From Spirosoma rhododendri (GTDB lineage Bacteria > Bacteroidota > Bacteroidia > Cytophagales > Spirosomataceae), in the NCBI RefSeq assembly GCF_012849055.1, contig NZ_CP051677.1, positions 2,370,501 to 2,434,500 of the forward strand: a DNA stretch of 64,000 nucleotides. The letters are read 5' to 3'. Positions 53,887 through 61,751 of this stretch are shown here, one piece after another (position 1 is the first letter of the stretch; every line of letters starts with the position of its first letter). The notes below the pieces were generated by a model. It ran no database searches. It was not told the DNA's origin and worked only from the letters and a program-made list of their open reading frames with translations. The position numbers were made by a program, and so were the translations under genes.

Positions 53887-54312
53887 ATGTATCGACAATT
53901 GCTATTTCTGATCCTGATGAGCGTATTGAGTTGCCACCATTCTGTCGACCCAGCGGATCCGCTCTATCGTACCTGGCAGGCAATCACAGTCCGATTCGCT
54001 GATGGGCGGGTCGTAAGCCAGCCGCCGGGTAATTACACCATCACGACATTCGTTCCGAATGGTACTATTCTGTACGGAGCCAACGGCCGATACGTGGCCT
54101 GCTGTTCACCACATCGATTTAGGCGTAAAGGCAATGTTCTTGATTTTACAGATGTAAAAGGTATTCCTGAGCCACCAGTCGATAATGCAGAGCAGTGTAA
54201 CGCTGTTGACTGTTTCGGGCCGGGGGCATCCGGGAACATCCTGACGCTATCAACTGACAGATTGGTTATTGAGACGGCAGTGGGTGTGACGACTTACCAA
54301 CCTTATCTGTAA
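53887..54312 (+). CDS. Small lipoprotein of unknown function
   Basis: A 141-aa protein with a lipoprotein signal peptide (MYRQLLFLILMSVLSC, Cys 16). The mature part is beta-rich with two internal Cys clusters (RYVACCSPHRF, EQCNAVDCFGPG) and ends VTTYQPYL. It resembles lipocalin-like DUF proteins that begin with a W near LYRTWQAI, but I would not name a family. It lies between the oxidoreductase and the hairpin repeat copy B. Confidence 0.68.
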   Translation: MYRQLLFLILMSVLSCHHSVDPADPLYRTWQAITVRFADGRVVSQPPGNYTITTFVPNGTILYGANGRYVACCSPHRFRRKGNVLDFTDVKGIPEPPVDNAEQCNAVDCFGPGASGNILTLSTDRLVIETAVGVTTYQPYL

Positions 54313-54340
54313 AAGACAGGCGGCTAGTTGCCGTATTGTC

Positions 54341-54424
54341 TGTCATCCCGATGGCAGGAGGGACCTTCGGTAACCAGATAGCGGTCTCATTTTACCGAAG
54401 ATTCCTCCTGTCGTCGGAATGACA
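54341..54424. repeat. Dispersed hairpin repeat, copy B
   Basis: An 84-bp inverted repeat with arms TGTCATCCCGATGGCAGGAG and CCTCCTGTCGTCGGAATGAC (several mismatches). It has the same ends as copies A and C and lies between the lipoprotein and alcohol dehydrogenase genes. Confidence 0.85.
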
Positions 54425-54440
54425 GATCCGACGCCTTCCC

Positions 54441-55472
54441 TCACGGTTTCAGCACCACTTTGATCAACCCTTTTTCTTTGGCGTACAGGCGTCTGAACCA
54501 GTCGGCACCGTCGGCGAGCGGTACTTCGGCGCTGAGGATCGCTTCGACATTGATACGGCCCGATGAGATCAGGGCCAGTGCCGCTTCGTATTCGCCGTTG
54601 ATAGCGCATGAACCCTGCAACCGCAACTGCCGCGTCACGACTGCCTGCAACGGCATCTCGACCGTCGGGGCGAGGTTACCGACCAGCGTTACTGTCGCCC
54701 CTTTTCGTACGCAGTCGATGGCCGTTTTCACCGTTGGCCCCGCACCGACGACTTCAAACGAAACATCGGCACCGCGTCCGTGCGTAAGTGCCTGCACCTG
54801 CTGCGATACGTCGGCGGAGTGTGCGTTGATGATGTGGGTGGCACCGAGTGTCTGTGCCAGGGTAAGCCGGTCATCGTCGAGGTCGATGGCGATGATGGGG
54901 AAGCAGCCTGCCAGTTTGAGCGCCTGAATAATGAACAGCCCGATCATCCCCGCGCCAACGACTGCTGCCGAGTCGTTGACCTGAACGGGCGTCAGGCTCA
55001 ACGCGTGCAGGGCCACCGCTACCGGCTCGACCAGTGCCGCCTGTGTGAAGCTGACATTGTCGGGGATGGCGTACAGGATATGCTGCGGTACCGTTACAAA
55101 CTCGGCGAACGCACCCTGCCGCTTGAAATCGGGCGCTGATACGCCGACGACTTCGCGGCCGTCGCTGAGGTTATACTGCCCCCGGCGGCTGTACCAGTCG
55201 TCGAGCGCATAGACCGTCGAATCGAAGGTGACGCGGTCGCCAACGGACCAGTCTTTCACGTCGCTGCCGACTTCGGCGATGATACCCGATGCTTCGTGTC
55301 CCATCACAATCGGCGGGACGCGCCGGCCAGTGCTCCCATCCATACCGTGTACGTCGGAGCCGCATATACCTACGGCCTGTACCCGCACCAGTACCTCGTT
55401 TGGGCCGGGTTTCGGCTGGGGTAGGTCCTGTATCTCAAAGTGGTTGTATTCGGTCAGAACGAGTGCTTTCAT
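54441..55472 (-). CDS. Zinc-type alcohol/polyol dehydrogenase (MDR family)
   Basis: A 343-aa medium-chain dehydrogenase, similar to sorbitol, threonine or galactitol-1-phosphate dehydrogenases. Catalytic zinc ligands C37 (GICGSDVHG) and H59/E60 (GHEASG) are present, as is the Rossmann motif VVGAGMIGLF. The lobe that normally holds four Cys for a structural zinc reads YSRRGQYNLSDGREVVGV and contains none, so the protein probably binds only the catalytic metal. It could oxidise a sugar alcohol in the same region as the PQQ and Gfo/Idh enzymes. Confidence 0.9.
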   Translation of the reverse strand: MKALVLTEYNHFEIQDLPQPKPGPNEVLVRVQAVGICGSDVHGMDGSTGRRVPPIVMGHEASGIIAEVGSDVKDWSVGDRVTFDSTVYALDDWYSRRGQYNLSDGREVVGVSAPDFKRQGAFAEFVTVPQHILYAIPDNVSFTQAALVEPVAVALHALSLTPVQVNDSAAVVGAGMIGLFIIQALKLAGCFPIIAIDLDDDRLTLAQTLGATHIINAHSADVSQQVQALTHGRGADVSFEVVGAGPTVKTAIDCVRKGATVTLVGNLAPTVEMPLQAVVTRQLRLQGSCAINGEYEAALALISSGRINVEAILSAEVPLADGADWFRRLYAKEKGLIKVVLKP

Positions 55473-55532
55473 CGTGAGTAGGTTATTTGTAGCCCGGACG
55501 TCCAGGCTACTTTTACGCTAGGCTACATTTGC

Positions 55533-57131
55533 CTACACCGGTTTTTGGTAGATGCGGACAAAAGCAGCGGGGGGTACCTGTTCATACTCATGCGCCAGCA
55601 AATGCGGGTTGATTTCGTAGCTGACGACGTCATCTACCGTGTCGGGGATGTCGCCGAACAAGTTGGTTGTGGCGGTGCTGGTGTACTTCTTGCGAACCCA
55701 GATCAGGCGTTGCTCGGGTTCTTTTCCCCACGCCATGTTATCGCCTAGTATAAGCTGAATCTGTGCCCAGTTGTTGAAAAAATATTCCTGCAACAAGGGT
55801 ATGATGCGGTCGCGGAAGACGTCGCACAACTCGGCGTGCGTCGAGATGTTGAGCAGATAGGCGTGGCCGAGCTGATGGTCGCGGTCGAGCAGGTATTCGA
55901 TACGTTCGTTGATCGTCCGTAACAGTTGCGCCAGATCGACACCCTCCACCATAGGCAGCACCGACGGATCGGGGCGGAGTTCGCGGAACGAAAACCGGCG
56001 ACGCAGCGCAATATCCAGCAGGGCAATCGAGCGGTCGGTCGTGTTCATCGTTCCGACCACATACAGGTTTGCCGGTACGCCGAAACGCTCCTGTGAGTAG
56101 GGGAGCGTCAGCCAGAGTTCGTGTTCGGCACCGAGTCGTTTGTCGGCTTCGAGGAGCGTAATCAGTTCGCCGAACACACTGGCGATGTTGGCCCGGTTGA
56201 TCTCGTCGATCAGCAGAAAATGAGCCGGTGCCTGCGCCAGTTTACGCTGGCGATTGTCGGGCGAATCGTTGAGGCAGTCGGCCAGCGTTGCGTAACCCGC
56301 CAGTTGTACCGCCGACAGACAGGCTTTGTAGAAAATGCCTTTCCTGACTTTGTAGCTGACCTGACTGCCCACCACTTCCGGCCGTATGCCTTCGACAAAC
56401 TCTTCATAGCCGTAGGCCGGGTGGAACGTAATCAGACTGGCCCGACCGTCGCGCAGGTAGGGTTGCAGGGCATGGGTTTTTCCGGTGCCCGGTGGTCCGT
56501 ACAGAATCAGGTTGTGCGGCTGATTGTCGGGGACGTTGCGGTCGGGCGTTTCGTAATCAGCACCAAGTTCTTCGACGGTGTGACCGTTCAGGTGGCGTTC
56601 GCCCAGCGAGGGGTCGTCGGCCAGCCGGATCAGCTCGCTCAGAAACGCTTCGTCTTCAGCAGCACGGTACACGTCGGGGTTGTGCCGGGCCGAGTGGGGC
56701 CCACGCTTGCCCGTTTCAACCAGTTCGGGCAGGCAGTCGAGCCAGCATTGTTGAACGGCGGGCTGGTAGAGCAGGTGCGCGCTCGACTGCCCGATGACAG
56801 CCGCCACATAGCCGGACTTTTGGCTAACACCACTGAAATCAATTTCGGGGAAATCAACCAGTTGGTCCTGCGCCGACTTCTTGATCGTCAGCCAGAATTC
56901 GGGTTCGCCCCGGTGCGGTTTCACCAGCCGTAAGGCCCAGAAAAAGTTGACATTCGCCGTGATGGCTTTCTGATCTTTTCGGATCGTGAATGCCAGCCGC
57001 GCGTCGCCGTTGGGCAGGTTGACAACATCAATTAGTTCTTTCAGCAACCCAAAAAAACGCCGGACGGCTTCGGCGTGGCCGATGTCGCGGATTCGTTCGA
57101 TGAGTGCCTGTTGTGGGGTATCGATCAACAC
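55533..57131 (-). CDS. McrB-like AAA+ GTPase without McrC partner
   Basis: A 532-aa protein. The C-terminal half is an McrB-type AAA+ domain: Walker A YGPPGTGKTH (211-219), Walker B LLIDEINRANI (307-317), the McrB signature MNTTDRS (362-368) and paired Arg (RRRF). In McrBC this motor drives DNA cleavage by McrC at methylated sites. Here no McrC gene lies within the neighbours on either side. The N-terminal ~195 residues match no specificity domain I know (contains FFWALRLVKPHRGEPEFW). It is flanked by hairpin repeat copies B (through the ADH gene) and C. It may be an orphan or a defence protein with another partner. Confidence 0.88.
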   Translation of the reverse strand: MLIDTPQQALIERIRDIGHAEAVRRFFGLLKELIDVVNLPNGDARLAFTIRKDQKAITANVNFFWALRLVKPHRGEPEFWLTIKKSAQDQLVDFPEIDFSGVSQKSGYVAAVIGQSSAHLLYQPAVQQCWLDCLPELVETGKRGPHSARHNPDVYRAAEDEAFLSELIRLADDPSLGERHLNGHTVEELGADYETPDRNVPDNQPHNLILYGPPGTGKTHALQPYLRDGRASLITFHPAYGYEEFVEGIRPEVVGSQVSYKVRKGIFYKACLSAVQLAGYATLADCLNDSPDNRQRKLAQAPAHFLLIDEINRANIASVFGELITLLEADKRLGAEHELWLTLPYSQERFGVPANLYVVGTMNTTDRSIALLDIALRRRFSFRELRPDPSVLPMVEGVDLAQLLRTINERIEYLLDRDHQLGHAYLLNISTHAELCDVFRDRIIPLLQEYFFNNWAQIQLILGDNMAWGKEPEQRLIWVRKKYTSTATTNLFGDIPDTVDDVVSYEINPHLLAHEYEQVPPAAFVRIYQKPV

Positions 57132-57286
57132 AAATAAGGGGGATGCAACCGAAAATAGGGTATAATCCAGAACGAAAATACCCGCGTTTGCCGTCAGCGA
57201 AGCTACAACTTAATCCGGCTCAAACAGAATCATTCCGCTACTGGGTAAACGGCAAAAGGTCGTTTTGAGCGATCTTTCAGAAACCG

Positions 57287-57379
57287 TTTTTGTCATCCCG
57301 ACGACAGGAGGGATCTTCGGTAAGAGGGAAATTTTCGACTACCTGCCGAAGATCCCTCCTGTCGTCGGGATGACAAAAA
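57287..57379. repeat. Dispersed hairpin repeat, copy C
   Basis: A 93-bp inverted repeat with near-perfect arms (TTTTTGTCATCCCGACGACA ...) and a 25-nt loop. It is the best-formed of the three copies. It occupies the middle of the 312-bp gap between the McrB-like and GH30 genes; nothing else was recognised in that gap. Confidence 0.88.
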
Positions 57380-57443
57380 TCATGGCTTGTACAAAACAGT
57401 GAAATCTATGAATAACCTCTCGAACAAGACGAACCCGTGCGCC

Positions 57444-58997
57444 TTACTTTGGTAGATCGCCTACCAGCGTGACAATGCTCCGGCCTAGAATAGTAAGTGG
57501 CGTTCCCGGTTTTGGCCGGGCCGAAGGGGACAGATTCGTTGTGGCCGAGGTCGTGTACATGGCCAGATTCGCCGGCTGCCCCGATGCTAGTACCGGCGTT
57601 ATCAGTTGGGAATCGGTGCCGGTATTGATCACGACGATAACGAGTTTCCGATCTGTGTTCTGGTACGCTGAAACCAGCAAATTGCTTGTATTCTGCGGCA
57701 GCGTTGCGTCGATCCGAACCGCGCCCGGGCGAATAAAACGGCTGTAGTTACCCAGTGCCCAGAGCATTTTCGAGGGCTGATAGGCACCGTCGGTTTTATT
57801 CTTGTCGATGTAAATCAACCCGTCTTTGTAATCATACGGGCTAATCGCCAGCCACCAATGCCAGGCCGATGCGTTTGCGTTGACCAGATCGTTGTGAATC
57901 ACTTTGGCGACGTACACCGCCGGGTCGATGCCCAGCCCTTTGCCGGAGCCGTTGATTTCCCCATCGTTATCGCCCAGAATACAATATTCCGACATCCAGT
58001 AGCCCAAATCAGCCACGCCGTTCAGCGTTTTGCGTATCTGCTGACGCGTTTCGGCGGCTTTCGCATAGGGCGAGGTCGTGAAATAGCTGTGGGCCGACAC
58101 CGCGCGAACCAGCGTAGGCAAGTCGCCGACGTAATCGGGCGAAGCCTTGTCGAAGAAGGACTGAATCTGCTGACCTTGTCCGGGTTTCTTATTGTCGCCA
58201 ACTAAAAAATCAAGTTGCCCCGCTTCGGCGATGCTGGTTTTGGCTGGTAACTGGCTGGTCTGTAGCTGTTTGCTGAGCGATCGGGTGATGCCCGCGATCT
58301 GCTTGTTGTAGAACGGGGTACCTTCCTGTCCACCGTCGCTCCAGTCCCATTGTGGTTCGTTGACCGGGCTAATGTAGTTGAACGTAACGCCGGTCTTCGC
58401 GCCAACGCCCGTAGTTACGTCGGTCAGAAAGCGGGCGAACTGATCGTACCGGTCGGGGGCCAGATTCGGGATTTTATTGGTGGCGAAGCCTTTGCCGTTG
58501 ATCGTGTATTGTACCGGCGGGCTGTTGGTAAACGCCAGAAAGCTGGCAACGCCCCGCCGTTTGGCCGCCTGCAAAAACCAGCGTTGCCCGGCCTGCTTGT
58601 TCCAGTCGTAGGTGCCGTCGGTGTTGAGAAACGACTCCGCCCGGCGCCATTCGTCGCGTATGCCGCTAGCACTGCCCTGCTCCGTCGTTCCGGCACCGAC
58701 GTTGAACCGCCATATCGATAGGCCGATACCGATGGGATTCCCGTTGGTCAGCGTGTCCCGGCTGAACAGCAGATCGGCGATGGCGTTGCGCTTGGCATCG
58801 GGCCATTGACCAACAAACTGGCACGACCATGCATCAGACGCGCCAAAATGGTCGATGCGCTGGAACGTTTGGGCTGGGTTGACGACAAGGGTAGCGGGCG
58901 CTTGCGGCTGCCCCTGGCAACCGGTACTGGTCGTTAAAAAATAGCTGCCAATAAACAGCCCAATGCTGCGGGTAAGCCAATGGAAAGAGAGGTGCAT
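57444..58997 (-). CDS. Glycoside hydrolase family 30, probable endo-beta-1,6-galactanase-like lipoprotein
   Basis: A 517-aa secreted glycosidase with a lipoprotein-type signal peptide (lipobox before GCQGQ). The (beta/alpha)8 barrel carries the acid/base Glu in SPVNEPQWDW (E214) and the nucleophile Glu in WMSEYC (E337). The side beta-domain follows. The pattern resembles the GH30 endo-beta-1,6-galactanases or glucanases. ATG 58997 is preferred to 59048 because it starts the signal peptide. It lies in the sugar-related block with SusC/SusD and two dehydrogenases, but is not in an operon with them. Confidence 0.9.
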   Translation of the reverse strand: MHLSFHWLTRSIGLFIGSYFLTTSTGCQGQPQAPATLVVNPAQTFQRIDHFGASDAWSCQFVGQWPDAKRNAIADLLFSRDTLTNGNPIGIGLSIWRFNVGAGTTEQGSASGIRDEWRRAESFLNTDGTYDWNKQAGQRWFLQAAKRRGVASFLAFTNSPPVQYTINGKGFATNKIPNLAPDRYDQFARFLTDVTTGVGAKTGVTFNYISPVNEPQWDWSDGGQEGTPFYNKQIAGITRSLSKQLQTSQLPAKTSIAEAGQLDFLVGDNKKPGQGQQIQSFFDKASPDYVGDLPTLVRAVSAHSYFTTSPYAKAAETRQQIRKTLNGVADLGYWMSEYCILGDNDGEINGSGKGLGIDPAVYVAKVIHNDLVNANASAWHWWLAISPYDYKDGLIYIDKNKTDGAYQPSKMLWALGNYSRFIRPGAVRIDATLPQNTSNLLVSAYQNTDRKLVIVVINTGTDSQLITPVLASGQPANLAMYTTSATTNLSPSARPKPGTPLTILGRSIVTLVGDLPK

Positions 58998-59060
58998 AGT
59001 GCGAGAGATTGAGCCCGTAAAATTCCGCCGTAAAGCGGTCGGTGTCAATCAGGCTGGACC

Positions 59061-59068
59061 TATATTTG
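59061..59068 (+). promoter_or_regulatory. -7 element TATATTTG before the 59088 gene
   Basis: A perfect TAnnTTTG match that ends 20 bp before ATG 59088. It supports that start over the in-frame TTG at 59070. No clear -33 element. Confidence 0.55.
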
Positions 59069-59087
59069 TTTGATACGCAAAACAACT

Positions 59088-59954
59088 ATGCATACAATTC
59101 TACTCCGCTGTTTTAGCCTGCTCATCGCGGGCCTGCTCATCGGTTCAGGCTGCCGCCACGACGATCCGGCGGCTACGGATACCTGCCGGTTGAGCACCGT
59201 AACTGATCAACTGGTGGAAACCAGTGGCAAATTGACCGACGAAACCAGTTGGTCGTTTACCTACGGCACGTCGGGCGTAAACACCATCTCGGCCCGAACC
59301 GCCAGCCAGAGTGCCACGTTCGGTGTCGACCTGAACGATAACCTGCCTACCCGCCTGACCAATGGGCAGGACGTTATTACGATGGGCTACGGGGCCAGCT
59401 CGTTGCCGGTTAGCGCCACGTTCAGCCGGGGTGGAACGGTGCAGGCGACGTATTCATTAGAGTACGGCGCTGCGAGTACGCTGACGCGCATTCTGGAAAC
59501 CCGGCTAGTGCTGCCGGCCAACTCCCTGACCCGCCTGCGCGACTACTCGTTTACGTACGACGCGTCGGGAAATCTGACCACCGAACGCGACGTTTTTACC
59601 CTGCGTGATGGGCTGGTGCTGGCGCAGGAAGAAGTCTTTACGTTTGATACGAAGCCGTCGCCCTACGTCCGATTTGCGTACCGCCCCCTGCTGACGGTAG
59701 CTGCCCTGGCGATGAACGTCGAGACGGTGCCGGGCCGGTTCTGGCAGCAACTGGCCATGACGTCGTTGCAATCGTACAACCTAACCAGCAGCGGTGCCCG
59801 TGCCGACATGCGGGAAAACAGTACGTACACGCTGACCTACGACGCCGACAATAAACTAACGACCCGTGAGCAAATGGCGTTGCTCTACCAGTCCAGCGTC
59901 CCGACGCCCATCACTAAAAAGAACCGCCAAACGTTCGGGTATTTGTGTGAATAG
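59088..59954 (+). CDS. Lipoprotein with YD-like beta repeats, unknown function
   Basis: A 288-aa lipoprotein: signal peptide with lipobox (LLIGSGCRHDD, Cys about 21 from this ATG). The mature part consists of short antiparallel strands of the kind seen in DUF4595 or RHS/YD-related domains (SWSFTYGTSGVNTISA, YSFTYDASGNLTTERD, YTLTYDADNKLTTREQ). I cannot give a function. It is divergent from the GH30 gene with 90 bp between start codons, so shared control is possible. Confidence 0.75.
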   Translation: MHTILLRCFSLLIAGLLIGSGCRHDDPAATDTCRLSTVTDQLVETSGKLTDETSWSFTYGTSGVNTISARTASQSATFGVDLNDNLPTRLTNGQDVITMGYGASSLPVSATFSRGGTVQATYSLEYGAASTLTRILETRLVLPANSLTRLRDYSFTYDASGNLTTERDVFTLRDGLVLAQEEVFTFDTKPSPYVRFAYRPLLTVAALAMNVETVPGRFWQQLAMTSLQSYNLTSSGARADMRENSTYTLTYDADNKLTTREQMALLYQSSVPTPITKKNRQTFGYLCE

Positions 59955-59995
59955 GGTCTGTTAATCTCCGGGTGATTCAATGCACAATCTCGTTA

Positions 59996-60577
59996 TCATT
60001 TTAGATAATCACTGAATTCACTTATGTCGCCACCCCTCCTGACAAATCGCTCGGCCTCAGCATCAGTAAAGTCGTAACCAAACGTAATAACCCAGGGACG
60101 CTCAGGAGAAGACGTGGTAAATGATCGGTGAATAAGCACTACATGACACTCGTTAATACGCAGCATGTAATAGTCTTCAGACCATTGCGGGGTACCCCAC
60201 CTCTTCTTGCCAAACGGCTTCTTGAAATCTGCTGAGATCTTTCGTCGCGTACTATCGGGCTGAACAGGCTTGTTTATCGTTACAGCATAGACGGAACGGT
60301 ATGTGTCACTCGCAGAAACGGAGTCCGTAGCTCTTTGATAATCTGCGCAGTATATAATTGTCGTCCATTTTTCGTAATCTGGATGATCAGTAACTACGTT
60401 CTTCAAGTCAAAAGGAGCACCGTAGTCTTGCTTTGCCTGCTCAACCGTTATCGGGAACTGAATCAACTGTTTCCCGTAGCGATACTGTAGTGGGGGGCAC
60501 TGTTTTACCGGTGAGCCGCAACTGAGTACCATTGCGATAATGAAACTGTACAGTAAAATTCTGACAAACAGCATCAT
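59996..60577 (-). CDS. Putative lipoprotein of unknown function (193 aa)
   Basis: A signal peptide with lipobox (IIAMVLSCGSP, Cys about 20) is followed by an acidic/basic mixed beta-rich domain (YRSVYAVTINKPVQPDS, YYMLRINECHVVLIHRSF). I recognise no family. Base composition is slightly more AT-rich than its neighbours, which may hint at separate origin. It lies 34 bp upstream of the efflux adaptor gene on the same strand but is not clearly part of that operon, whose order is pump, adaptor. Confidence 0.68.
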   Translation of the reverse strand: MMLFVRILLYSFIIAMVLSCGSPVKQCPPLQYRYGKQLIQFPITVEQAKQDYGAPFDLKNVVTDHPDYEKWTTIIYCADYQRATDSVSASDTYRSVYAVTINKPVQPDSTRRKISADFKKPFGKKRWGTPQWSEDYYMLRINECHVVLIHRSFTTSSPERPWVITFGYDFTDAEAERFVRRGGDISEFSDYLK

Positions 60578-60611
60578 TAATCTGTTACGCTGGGATTGTA
60601 CTGTACATTCA

Positions 60612-61751
60612 TTACTTCACACTGACCGGCGAGCCGTCGCGGATTTCTTCGGTGGCGTCGGTGATGAGCTTGTCGCCTTCGGTGAGTGAGCCGAATATTT
60701 CTACTTTTTCGTCGGCTTCCAGTCCGCGTTTGATGGGCACCCACTCGGCTTTCTGCCCCTTCACCCGAATCACAAATACGCCCGTCGACGCGTTGACAAT
60801 GGCCGATTTCGGTACGATCAGCGCGTTGCTGCTCGTCGGCATTGGTACGTTTACTTCGGCAACCATACCCGGCAACAGCTTCCGGTCACTGTTCTGCACA
60901 TCGACTTCGACGCGTTCGGAACGCAGCTTTTTGTCGAGCGCACCGGCTTCGCGCTTCACCTGTCCGTTGAAGGTACGGTCGGGGAACGCGCGGACGCTGA
61001 ACGAGATCGGGTCGCCCTGATCGACGTAACCGGTGTAGGCTTCCGGTACCGAAATCACCAGACGCAGCCGTCGTTGTTCGGTCAGGACAAACAGTGGAAA
61101 TTCCGAGCCTTTGCCCGCCGGTCCGATGTAGGCACCCGTGCTGGCGTTACGGGCACTGATGATACCGTCGAACGGCGCGCGGATTTGCAGGTACTGCCGC
61201 AGGTCGGCGACTTCGCGGTAGGCTGATTTGGCCGCTGCCAGCTGGGCCAGATCGGCGTTTTGCCGGGCCATTGCCTGATCGATGTCGTTTTTCGATACGG
61301 CGCCGGGCAGGTTTTTGGCCGCTTCGGTCACCCGCGCGTAGTTGGCCCGGCTGGCGATAGACAGGGCTTCCTGCGCTTTCAGCTTCGACTCCGCCGATGC
61401 CAGTTGTGCGTTGAGTTCGGGGGCTTCGGCCTGTGCCAGTAACTGCCCCTGCCGAACCTCCGTGCCGACGTCGGCGTTCAGCGTTTTGATATAGCCGGTT
61501 ACGCGGGCGTAGATGTCGACGTCGCGGTAAGCGATCAACTCACCCGGCAGGTGCAGGGCCGACGCCAGTTTGCCGCGTTGCAGCGCGAAGGTTTCTACTG
61601 TGGCCGGGCCTTCGGCCGCTTTGGCCTCGTCGGCTTTCTTTTCTCTATCTTCCTTTCCTGCGGACGATTGGCAGCCGGATAACGAACTGAGTAGGATAAA
61701 ACTGCCTGCTGCCAGCAGACTAGACCATGTCTTTTTGGGTAGCCGATTCAT
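60612..61751 (-). CDS. RND efflux adaptor lipoprotein (second system)
   Basis: Membrane fusion protein of 379 aa with a lipoprotein signal peptide (lipobox LSGC, about residue 27). Lipoyl half-motifs YARVTGYIKTLNADVGTEVR and LQIRAPFDGIISARN flank a helical hairpin (about 95-160); beta-barrel and MPD regions follow. ATG 61751 is preferred to the open frame at 61868 because it starts the signal peptide. It overlaps the last 32 bp of the pump gene upstream, which suggests translational coupling. Confidence 0.92.
   Translation of the reverse strand: MNRLPKKTWSSLLAAGSFILLSSLSGCQSSAGKEDREKKADEAKAAEGPATVETFALQRGKLASALHLPGELIAYRDVDIYARVTGYIKTLNADVGTEVRQGQLLAQAEAPELNAQLASAESKLKAQEALSIASRANYARVTEAAKNLPGAVSKNDIDQAMARQNADLAQLAAAKSAYREVADLRQYLQIRAPFDGIISARNASTGAYIGPAGKGSEFPLFVLTEQRRLRLVISVPEAYTGYVDQGDPISFSVRAFPDRTFNGQVKREAGALDKKLRSERVEVDVQNSDRKLLPGMVAEVNVPMPTSSNALIVPKSAIVNASTGVFVIRVKGQKAEWVPIKRGLEADEKVEIFGSLTEGDKLITDATEEIRDGSPVSVK

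Noticed and set aside
54341..57379. Composite transposon bounded by hairpin repeats B and C
   Set aside because: There is no transposase between them and no target-site duplication is visible; the repeats are also found alone (copy A).
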